A stretch of 10,368 nucleotides of DNA, taken from contig JASLRF010000071.1 of the NCBI GenBank assembly GCA_030744095.1, positions 1 to 10,368 of the forward strand. Direction: 5' to 3'. The notes beneath the pieces were generated by a model that did not search any database, was not told where the DNA came from, and saw only the letters and a list, made by a program, of their open reading frames with translations. The position numbers and the translations under genes are program-made. Of this stretch, positions 1-6,448 are shown piece by piece. Origin of the DNA: Pirellulaceae bacterium. GTDB lineage: Bacteria; Planctomycetota; Planctomycetia; Pirellulales; Pirellulaceae. Every line of letters begins with the position of its first letter. Position 1 is the stretch's first letter.

Positions 1-762
1 CCTTCAATTCGCTACGAGCTGACAGACAGCAACCAATGGCTGACTGTGGAGATTGTCAGACGCAACGAGGTTATCATCCTCCGCGAACCGCAGCCAGGCA
101 CGGAGACCGTACGACTCGAATTCGTGCAACCTCGCGAAGGAAACATCAGGGTTGTCGTGGGCGATCCAGAACGACCGACCGCCACGGTATCGTCCGATAG
201 CGTCTGGCATCTATTGCTCTCTGAACCGGAACTGTGTCGCCAGGAGCTAATGCCGATCTTCGATCTGCTGCGTCCTCAGTGGAATCTCATGGGATCAGCA
301 AATCAGATCGAGAACAACCTATTTCGTGCCGCCGCCAAGGGTGACGTCATATCGTTGGCCCTTGTGCGCGAACTTGTGAACAGACTCAAGAGCCCAAAGT
401 TTGTTGACCGTCAGCACGCCGATCAGCAACTTCGCGCGTTGGGAGTTGTGGTTCTCTCCCAGTTCAAACAGCTTGAGCGGGCAACGTTGACGCGCGAACA
501 ACGGCAACGGATCGACCGCATTGAAAAGGACATTGCCGTTCTGAAGGCCGACACACCCGAGCGAATCGTCGCCTGGATGCTGAACGACCAATCTGTGTGG
601 TTGTCGATGCTCTTGCGCCAAGACGCGGTCAAACGGCAAGTCGCCGCCGCGAGACTATCCGAAGTGCATCCTGCCGCGAATGAATTCGATCCGTTGGCCG
701 AAGAAACTCAGCGCCGCAAGCAGATCGAAGCGCTGCGTTTGCGCATCAGTGCACGCCGTTGA
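1..762 (+). CDS. Hypothetical protein, 5'-truncated by the window edge
   Basis: The reading frame is open from base 1 (Pro-Ser-Ile-Arg...) to the TGA at 760-762, giving 253 visible residues. The in-frame GTG at 46 lies inside continuous coding sequence, so the true start is probably upstream of the window. The N-terminal part looks beta-rich (alternating hydrophobic residues in EIVRRNEVIILRE and VRLEFVQ). The second half is helical and charged, with a segment (RLKSPKFVDRQHADQQLRAL, then LTREQRQRIDRIEKDI) that resembles the HEAT-like blocks common in planctomycete proteins of unknown function. No catalytic motif, membrane segment or cofactor site is visible. It converges with the DUF1598-like gene. 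I cannot name the family; a regulatory or scaffold role would be a guess. Confidence 0.8.
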   Translation, partial: PSIRYELTDSNQWLTVEIVRRNEVIILREPQPGTETVRLEFVQPREGNIRVVVGDPERPTATVSSDSVWHLLLSEPELCRQELMPIFDLLRPQWNLMGSANQIENNLFRAAAKGDVISLALVRELVNRLKSPKFVDRQHADQQLRALGVVVLSQFKQLERATLTREQRQRIDRIEKDIAVLKADTPERIVAWMLNDQSVWLSMLLRQDAVKRQVAAARLSEVHPAANEFDPLAEETQRRKQIEALRLRISARR

Positions 763-789
763 ACAAGGCCGTCTCGGCACGTCAGCTTT

Positions 790-880
790 CCTGTGAGGCT
801 GTGCCTCGGACCGACGCGAGCTATCGCTCGGTTGCGGCGACCCGCTCCCCGACCAACCTGTGGTCGGTGCCCGTCGCTAA
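790..880. terminator. Hairpin-dense convergent intergenic region, possible bidirectional terminator
   Basis: Three hairpins lie in a row. The first is GAGGC 795-799 / GCCTC 803-807 with a 3-nt loop. The second is CGAGC 817-821 / GCTCG 826-830 with a 4-nt loop. The third is CCGACCA 849-855 / TGGTCGG 861-867 with a 5-nt loop, nested in an outer GCGAC 837-841 / GTCGC 873-877 pairing. The region sits between the 3' ends of two convergent genes, where terminators are expected, but there is no long T-tract on either strand beyond a short AAAA at 879-883. It could equally be a dispersed intergenic repeat or a structured RNA. Confidence 0.4.
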
Positions 881-921
881 AAACTTGACTCTCTTGTAAA
901 GATAAACCTGATACAAGCTTC

Positions 922-2691
922 CTAGTCCCACCACCACGCATCACGCGGCGACTGCTTCGGCGTTGAACTCAAGCGACTGGATTGCATCCGACCGTAGTCG
1001 TCCACCTTGAAAGACTTGGCCGAGACAAAACGGTTGGCATCAACCGAGACTCCCCCGCTGACTCCCACAACAATGTGTCTGCCGTTGATCAACCGGTGAT
1101 TGATCACCGATTCCACTTCGCGAGGCGTTTCGCCCAGGTCGACGCGGTATCGATCAGGCTGACGCCAGTGGAGGGCTTCCCATTCAATACGATTGGCCAT
1201 GTCTTCGGAACGGATCACAGCGGCGACCAACGCCAAGCTAAAGACGTTGCGGAGTTCGGCATAGACCGGATACTTCTCGGCCAGAGCGTCGAAGTGGGTC
1301 GTAAAGCTGTTTGCGAATTCCTGGTTTAACTCGTCCGATGCCCCCGTATGCACACGTTTGCCTCGCTCGGTCAACAATTCGTTCTCACTGAGCACCTTGA
1401 CGCCCGGACCGTACAACTGAAAGGCGTCACGCGCCTTTGTCATTTTGATGTGATCAAAATTCAACGTGAACCACCAACGTAGTACATCCATCGACGGTGG
1501 TGCCACGCCTGCGGGCACCTTGATGCTATCCAGGTAGCTGGTGACCCCAGGGGTCCCCTCCTGCAGGCCCATTCCGACAAGTTTCATGTGGTAGTCCGCT
1601 TCGACAAGCGTGCGGGCGGCCCTGGTACGTGGGTCAATCCCAAAGACGGAAATCTCTTGTTTACCAAGTCGATCTCGAAGGCCCTTCAACCAGGCGTCTC
1701 GCCGCGATGGATTGATGGGGCTCTCAGCCGACTCTTGCGAAAACGCTTGTACCGAAGCGAGGTTCTCCTTAACGGGATTGATCGAACATCCAAAACGTCC
1801 ATCGCCATCTAGCGAGTTTCTCAGCACCACCACCAGATCGTCCAGCTGCAATACCGGTCGTCCCGTGGCAACACTTACCGCCCGTCCTTCAGGATTCGGC
1901 ATCCAGTCACCCGCCGGACCCGCGATCACAATGTCACCGGTTTCGGGATAGAACAGCAGATACTTGATCTCTTGGAGTCCCGCCAGTTGTTTCATCGCCT
2001 CGTCCGGCTGGCGTCCCAAAGCCCACTGTAACTGCACGTGCTGTTCAAGCCGCGTCAGCGATACCTTGCGCAGTGCCGATTTCCGTCGCACTTGGCGATT
2101 GCCGGTGGATGACGACGACGACGCACGTAATGCCGACAGCGTCGAATCCACTCCGGCGGTTCCGACACGCTTCAATAGGCCTGATCCATCCACAAACACT
2201 CCTCCAGGAAACGACTCGATGGCTCCTGGGCCACCAACATCGTCCCACGAGTCGGGGGCGATTGTGGCGGTTATCAGCTCAATCAGTGAATCAAAATCAG
2301 CCAGCGCCGCGCCACCGCGCGGACCAGCCATGATTGGCTGAGCAGCTAAGGACTCCATGGCTTGACCACGTGATCTACCATTCTGAATGTCGAAGGCGGT
2401 GTTGAGAGAGGCATACCGGGAGCCGGTCTGCATTTGTGCGTCGGCGATCCCACGCAACCAGGCATCACGCCGGCCAGCATCACCAACTTGGTCGACTATC
2501 TGCCGAGCGGGACCGAATTCGCCAGCAGACAAGTGGGCCAAAATCTGGCGATCGAAATCCTGATCGTCGCCGTTGGCTCTGGTGCCGAAACCAATGATCC
2601 CAAAACCGGTGATGCTGCCCAAAAGCAGCAAGACCAACAGATGGCGATTCGGACGTGTGGAACAGCTGTAGTGAATCAGGCGGTGTGACAT
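922..2691 (-). CDS. Secreted DUF1598-like protein of unknown function
   Basis: I start this gene at the ATG at 2689-2691 (589 aa). It is preceded by a GGAGG Shine-Dalgarno 11 nt upstream and opens with a signal peptide: basic residues to about 17, then a hydrophobic stretch LLVLLLLGSITGFGIIG at about 18-34. The frame stays open to 2796, but that 35-residue extension would hide the signal peptide. Residues 135-190 carry the TIAPDSWDDVGGPG motif and following segment seen in several planctomycete exported proteins. The region from about 230 to 480 resembles planctomycete DUF1598, including RWWFTLNFDHI at 405-415. A short motif recurs: RRDAWLRG at 74-81, RRDAWLKG at 330-337 and RDAWWWD at the C-terminus. 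A low-complexity serine run lies at 191-195. No enzyme motif is visible. It is probably periplasmic, and its function is unknown. The family call rests on recall of conserved features, not on a search. Confidence 0.75.
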   Translation of the reverse strand: MSHRLIHYSCSTRPNRHLLVLLLLGSITGFGIIGFGTRANGDDQDFDRQILAHLSAGEFGPARQIVDQVGDAGRRDAWLRGIADAQMQTGSRYASLNTAFDIQNGRSRGQAMESLAAQPIMAGPRGGAALADFDSLIELITATIAPDSWDDVGGPGAIESFPGGVFVDGSGLLKRVGTAGVDSTLSALRASSSSSTGNRQVRRKSALRKVSLTRLEQHVQLQWALGRQPDEAMKQLAGLQEIKYLLFYPETGDIVIAGPAGDWMPNPEGRAVSVATGRPVLQLDDLVVVLRNSLDGDGRFGCSINPVKENLASVQAFSQESAESPINPSRRDAWLKGLRDRLGKQEISVFGIDPRTRAARTLVEADYHMKLVGMGLQEGTPGVTSYLDSIKVPAGVAPPSMDVLRWWFTLNFDHIKMTKARDAFQLYGPGVKVLSENELLTERGKRVHTGASDELNQEFANSFTTHFDALAEKYPVYAELRNVFSLALVAAVIRSEDMANRIEWEALHWRQPDRYRVDLGETPREVESVINHRLINGRHIVVGVSGGVSVDANRFVSAKSFKVDDYGRMQSSRLSSTPKQSPRDAWWWD

Positions 2692-2857
2692 GAATAATGG
2701 GGCCTCCTCTGAATGCCGAAAGCGGCTGGCACCCTTGCCTGGCACCCTGGCCACTCTGCAGATTCTAAGCTCGCATATCCGCGATAGGAAAGTCAAGAGA
2801 TTGCCAGATTATTCGTCAGCGGAAGCAGATGGCGTCCGATAAGTAGCAGCAAGAATG

Positions 2858-2888
2858 AAAAAAGCCCCGCCATACAGGGGCGAGGCTT
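2858..2888 (-). terminator. Intrinsic terminator of the Cys-rich repeat gene
   Basis: Read on the minus strand, AAGCCTCGCC (2888-2879) pairs with GGCGGGGCTT (2871-2862) over 10 bp with one G-U pair, closing a 7-nt loop. It is followed by a U-tract (six A on the plus strand, 2858-2863). It lies about 50 nt after the stop codon of the leftward Cys-rich gene and before the start of the DUF1598-like gene, so the two leftward genes are probably separate transcription units. Confidence 0.85.
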
Positions 2889-2940
2889 TCTCGAATTCGG
2901 ATCACTCAAGCCATATAGTGTCGTGGCACTCGAATGAAAA

Positions 2941-3567
2941 TTACTTCTGCTTGGATCCGCCCTTTTGAGCACATCCACCCTTTTGGCTCGCTCCACCCTT
3001 TTGGCTGGCTCCACCTTTTTGGCAAGCACCGCCACATCCTTTTTGGGACGATCCGCAGCCGCCTTTTTGGCACGCGCCACCCTTACTACTACGAAAGCTA
3101 CTAAACCAGGGACTTCGGGTGCGGCAACCACAATCGCCTTTTCCACCCTTTTGAGCGCATCCACCCTTTTGGCTCACGCCACCCTTTTGGCAAGCACCAC
3201 AACCGCCTTTTTGGCTCACGCCTTTACCCCACATGCGGCCTTTCTGGCAGGCACCGTCACAACCACCTTTTTGGCTCGCGCCTTTACCCCACACGCGACC
3301 CTTCTGGCAGGCGCCGCCACAGCCCTTTTGGGAAGCGCCGCAGCCACCCTTCTGGGTAGCTCCACCCTTCTGGCAAGCAGCTCCGCAACCACCTTTTTGG
3401 GCAGCACCCGATTTCTGGGCGTGACCACATCCGTCACAGCCTTTGCTCTTCTGACTTGCGCCCATATTCGCGAAACGTTCGAGAAGATCGAACGCTTGGG
3501 CGTTTGACACATTGACCGCACAAAACAGGCCAACGGCCAACAACATTGTAGTGGTCCGAAGACTCAT
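2941..3567 (-). CDS. Secreted Cys/Gly/Lys/Gln-rich QKG-repeat protein
   Basis: I choose the ATG at 3565-3567 (208 aa) because AGGAG sits 7 nt upstream and the product then begins with a textbook signal peptide, MSLRTTTMLLAVGLFCAVNV, with an AQA|F cleavage site after residue 25. The open frame extends to 3669 but would bury that signal. From residue 38 to the end the protein is a chain of about 19 units of the form (A/C/S/T)-Q-K-G/S, often followed by G-C. There are 19 cysteines after the cleavage site, many in C-G-x-C or C-x-x-x-C spacing. Two 20-residue tandem copies (85-104 and 105-124) contain GACQKGRVWGKG and GACQKGRMWGKG. One non-repeat insert, around 143-161 (DCGCRTRSPWFSSFRSS), interrupts the pattern. 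No known domain is recognised. The composition would suit a disulfide-crosslinked surface or matrix protein, or a metal-binding protein; both are inference. It is transcribed alone and ends at the intrinsic terminator. Confidence 0.8.
   Translation of the reverse strand: MSLRTTTMLLAVGLFCAVNVSNAQAFDLLERFANMGASQKSKGCDGCGHAQKSGAAQKGGCGAACQKGGATQKGGCGASQKGCGGACQKGRVWGKGASQKGGCDGACQKGRMWGKGVSQKGGCGACQKGGVSQKGGCAQKGGKGDCGCRTRSPWFSSFRSSKGGACQKGGCGSSQKGCGGACQKGGASQKGGASQKGGCAQKGGSKQK
3196..3315 (-). repeat. Two imperfect 60-bp tandem repeats within the Cys-rich gene
   Basis: The blocks 3256-3315 and 3196-3255 align without gaps and each encode 20 residues of the form GACQKGR(V/M)WGKG(A/V)SQKGGC(D/G). 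Shared DNA includes the GCCTTTACCCCACA core and the flanking CTTTTTGGCTC. They are the longest and most similar copies in a gene otherwise built from shorter 12-30 bp units, and so probably arose by a recent in-frame duplication. Confidence 0.85.
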
Positions 3568-4095
3568 GGGAGGGCTCCTAGATCCGGAAAAAAACGATAC
3601 GTGAATCATCACCCATCGCATGGCCGTTGATTGGGCCGAAGTCTCTTGTTGATGCGGCCGCAAATGCAAAAACGACGATCATGCGATCGGCTCAGCAAAA
3701 CCTGCTGACGTCTGCCCCTGCTATCGTCAACCTATTCAACGCATCTTTACACGACAGATATATATTTCCCTTCATTCCCAGAACTTCATTTCCGATTTTT
3801 CCGAGTATGTTGTTTCGGCCTGCCTTGCAACCAAGACATCCCAGATTAACACTCCCTCACACAAGTTGTTCCCTGGACCGGCATTGGCTATCCCGCAGCT
3901 GGCATAAAAGCGATCTTCGCCTGATTTTGGCAAGTCAGCTTATTGACCGGTTTTTCGGCAACTGGCTATGATTCAGTGCAGTCGGAACCCGCCGACACGT
4001 TTCGACCGTCGCATCAGACCGCGTTCTATGCGGATTGCAGCATCCGTTGCAGCTGGCCGGTCTGTCCTCAACGTCAATTGCCTGGATCACGTGTT
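3568..4095. other. Divergent intergenic region between the Cys-rich and LarA-like genes
   Basis: These 528 bases separate two divergent genes. The middle (about 3740-3860) is more AT-rich than the flanking coding DNA and includes a TATATAT run near 3760. A strong rightward promoter lies at 3943-3972. I found no convincing leftward -35/-10 pair for the Cys-rich gene. Open frames crossing this region look non-coding: they have no codon-usage signal, no domain, and would overlap the promoter. Confidence 0.6.
3943..3972 (+). promoter_or_regulatory. Sigma-70-type promoter of the LarA-like/ygfZ genes
   Basis: The -35 box TTGACC (3943-3948) and the -10 box TATGAT (3967-3972) each match the consensus at 5 of 6 positions and are separated by 18 nt. 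Transcription would start near 3979, leaving a leader of about 117 nt before the ATG at 4096. This argues against translation starting at the in-frame TTG at 3943, which is itself the -35 box. Confidence 0.6.
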
Positions 4096-5310
4096 ATGGC
4101 GAGCGAACTGAACTATGGAACCAGTGCATCGGTACGAATCGATGTGCCGGTAACGGCCGTACTTGCCGACTTCCCAACGCCTCGGGGCGAGCCTCTGGAC
4201 GATCCCGTGGCAGCCGTCGCAGCCGCCCTACTCGATCCGTTGGACTTTCCGCCCATGACGCGATCGACCGTGCCCGGCGATCAGATCGTCTTGGCGGTCG
4301 ATCGTGCCGTCCCCCAGGCGGCTGCGGTCGTTGCCGGCGTCGTGCACGCGTTGTTAGATGGCAACGCGGAGGCCAGCGACATTGTCATTATCTCGACCGA
4401 TCTCGACCCCACGCGATTGACATCGTTGTTGGCGGAAGAGATTCGCTCGCAGATTAGTGTGATAACTCACGACCCGCGCGCCGCCGATGCGTTGGGTTAC
4501 TTGGCCACGTCGCAGGAAGGCAAGCAGATCCGTTTTCATCGCGTACTGCTTGAAGCGGACGTTGTGCTGCCGATTGGAACGCTGCGTCTAGACGAAGGGC
4601 TCTCGTACTTCGGCATTAATGCCGGTCTGTTCCCGATGTTTTCAGACGCAGAGACGATCGAACGATTTCGCTCGCCTGGGACAACGAGCTCAGACGTTCA
4701 CCAACGGAGACGTTCGGAAGAGGCCGAGGAAGCGGTCTGGTTGCTGGGATCCCTGTTTACACTCCAAGTGGCACCTGGGCCGAGGGATTCCATCCTGCAT
4801 GTGTTGGCCGGCGACGCACGATCGGTGGCCAAGCGTGGTCGCGAATTGTGCAAAGCAGCCTGGAAGCACCAGTCACCCTCGCGTGCCGAATTGGTCGTCG
4901 CATCGATCGAAGGTGGCCCCGAACACCAGACGTGGGATAATTTCTCCCGCGCACTGTTTTCGGCATCGCGCGCCGTTCGCGACGGCGGCGCGATCGTGTT
5001 GTGCACTGAACTGGGTTGTCCACCCGGTCCGGCCCTGCAAAAGCTGACAGCCGATGGCACCGACGATCAGTTGATGCAGGCCCTGAGACGAGATCGTTCT
5101 GAAGACGCCGTGGCGGCCGCCTTGCTGGTGACCGAACGTCGCCGCGTCCACGTTTACCTGTTGAGCCACCTGGCAAGCGAAATTGTCGAGGATCTTGGCC
5201 TGGGATATGTGGCTAGCACAGACGATGTGGAACGGCTCAGCCGTCAATTCGAGAGTTGCATTCTCGTGGGCAACGCGCAGCACGCGGTCTTGGCAACTGC
5301 GGACGAATAG
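4096..5310 (+). CDS. LarA-like (DUF2088, lactate racemase family) protein, apparently missing key active-site residues
   Basis: The start is placed at the ATG at 4096 (404 aa, close to the roughly 420 of LarA) because the upstream in-frame extension overlaps a strong promoter and looks non-conserved; no good Shine-Dalgarno is seen. The fold pattern follows the LarA N-terminal domain: GDQIVLAVDRAVPQ at 61-74 stands where LarA has the DxTRPTP loop, SDIVIISTDLDP at 94-105 where it has the AtGtHR segment, THDP at 124-127, and ADVVLPIGTLRLDEG at 154-168 followed by YFGINAGLFPMFSDAETIERF. In characterised LarA this last stretch reads roughly PH..GysGG.K..lPG...eTI..nH and supplies a catalytic His, the Lys that binds the nickel-pincer cofactor and a Ni-ligand His. 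Here those positions read D/E, a non-Lys residue and F. It probably has a different activity or is non-enzymatic. It lies 59 nt upstream of ygfZ, probably in one operon. No larB, larC or larE is in view. Confidence 0.65.
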   Translation: MASELNYGTSASVRIDVPVTAVLADFPTPRGEPLDDPVAAVAAALLDPLDFPPMTRSTVPGDQIVLAVDRAVPQAAAVVAGVVHALLDGNAEASDIVIISTDLDPTRLTSLLAEEIRSQISVITHDPRAADALGYLATSQEGKQIRFHRVLLEADVVLPIGTLRLDEGLSYFGINAGLFPMFSDAETIERFRSPGTTSSDVHQRRRSEEAEEAVWLLGSLFTLQVAPGPRDSILHVLAGDARSVAKRGRELCKAAWKHQSPSRAELVVASIEGGPEHQTWDNFSRALFSASRAVRDGGAIVLCTELGCPPGPALQKLTADGTDDQLMQALRRDRSEDAVAAALLVTERRRVHVYLLSHLASEIVEDLGLGYVASTDDVERLSRQFESCILVGNAQHAVLATADE

Positions 5311-5369
5311 TCAGGTCTTCATCCCGCGCCACCATTTCACCTCGGCCTCTTCAGAGCATCCATTTTTTC

Positions 5370-6349
5370 ATGCCCGCTCCTCCCGCTGAAATTCAAACTC
5401 AGTACGAAGCGTTGCAGTCCGCTGTGGGAATTGCCCCGTGTAAGGATCGCACGCAGATCGAACTGACCGGCAAGGATCGGGCATCATTCCTGCACGGCTT
5501 TTGCACCAATGACATTAAGCGACTGGCGCCGGGCCAAGGTTGTGAAGCGTTTCTACCGATGTGCAAGGGAAGACGATTGGCTTTGTAAACATCTTTTGCG
5601 AATTGAATCGCCTTGTGGTCGAGACCGCACCGGGGCAAGCCGCGCATATCATCAAGTCGCTGGAACGATTTATCATTCGCGAAGACGTGCAACTAACTGA
5701 CCGAACCGAGAGTTGGCGCGAACTGCTGGTGGCCGGCCCAGCGGCCGCCAGGCTGATCGAACAAGTCTTCGGTGCGGCGATCAAGCTCGAACCGCGTCAC
5801 CATGTGCAGTGCCAATGGCAAGGTCAAGAGCTCGCCGTACGTCGTGTCGATTACACCGGCCAACCTGATTTTCTGATTGCCATCGAGACCTCCGATTGGC
5901 AAGCTTGCTGGGACGCCTTCCGTGCAGCGGCCGCAGTCCCGTGTTGCGAGTCCGCCATTGAGATTGCCCGCATCGAGGCGGGTACGCCGAACTTTGCTGT
6001 CGATATCACCGACGACAACTTGCCGCAAGAAGTGGATCGCAACGCGACCGCCATCTCCTTCACGAAGGGATGTTACCTGGGGCAAGAGACGATCGCGAGG
6101 ATTGACGCATTGGGGCATGTAAATCGACTGTTGCGTGGCATCCACGTGGTGTCAAACGTGATTCCACCACGCGGCTCCGAGTTCCTTCGTGACGACAAGT
6201 TCGTGGGGCGAATCACTTCAGCGTGCTGGTCCTACAAGCTACAGGCGCCTTTGGCACTGGCCTACGTGCGCCGCGAGTTTAGTTCGCCGGGTTCGCGTCT
6301 GGAGTCGCCAAACGGTGAGGCAGAAGTCGTGGCGTTGCCGCTTGGCTGA
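5370..6349 (+). pseudogene. ygfZ: YgfZ/GcvT-like folate-binding protein, interrupted by a single -1 frameshift
   Basis: YgfZ proteins bind folate and help repair or assemble iron-sulfur enzymes. The N-terminal 63 codons, from the ATG at 5370, encode LTGKDRASFLHGFCTNDIK and APGQGCEAFLP, then the frame runs into a TAA at 5586-5588. The family sequence continues in another frame from about 5559 (VQGKTIGFVNIFCE) to the TGA at 6347-6349. That part includes the diagnostic KGCYLGQE motif, encoded at 6065-6088 with its conserved Cys. Adding one base near 5558-5561 restores a frame of about 326 aa, normal for the family. Apart from this point both parts are open and well conserved, so this is either a sequencing or assembly error or a very recent mutation. 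No canonical slippery heptamer is present, so programmed frameshifting is unlikely. The in-frame GTG at 5561 is not a convincing start. The start at 5370 has only a weak ribosome-binding site. Confidence 0.85.
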
Positions 6350-6432
6350 CCGGCGAAGACGAACGACACCCCAACGGGCTTCACGTGTTCGCAGCCTACA
6401 AACGCCGATGGTACGAAAGACCTGGGACACGT

Positions 6433-6448
6433 ACGCCGAATGCGTTTT
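6433..6448 (+). terminator. Weak candidate terminator downstream of ygfZ
   Basis: ACGC (6433-6436) pairs with GCGT (6442-6445) around a 5-nt loop, with T residues at 6445-6448, about 85 nt after the ygfZ stop. The T residues overlap the stop codon of the convergent HD-GYP gene. The 4-bp stem is short, so this is only a candidate. Confidence 0.25.

Noticed and set aside
790..880. tRNA gene suggested by stem-rich sequence
   Set aside because: There is no cloverleaf, no T-loop TTCRANY motif and no acceptor pairing of the right length.
885..914. TTGACT followed by TGATAC as a promoter
   Set aside because: The -10 match is poor, and the site faces the 3' end of a convergent gene with nothing downstream to drive.
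2759..2790. TTGACT and TAGAAT on the minus strand upstream of the DUF1598-like gene
   Set aside because: The spacing is about 23 nt, too long for a sigma-70-type promoter.
3196..3420. CRISPR-like array suggested by regular short repeats
   Set aside because: The repeats are in-frame codons of one protein with no unique spacers and no cas genes nearby.
2965..3507. Rightward 180-codon frame opposite the Cys-rich gene
   Set aside because: Its Ala/Thr/Leu repeats are the mirror of the QKG repeats; there is no signal or ribosome-binding site, while the minus-strand frame has signal peptide, Shine-Dalgarno and terminator.
3943..4095. 51-codon N-terminal extension of the LarA-like gene
   Set aside because: Its first codon is the -35 box of a near-consensus promoter and the extension looks unlike any LarA N-terminus; the ATG at 4096 gives the expected length.
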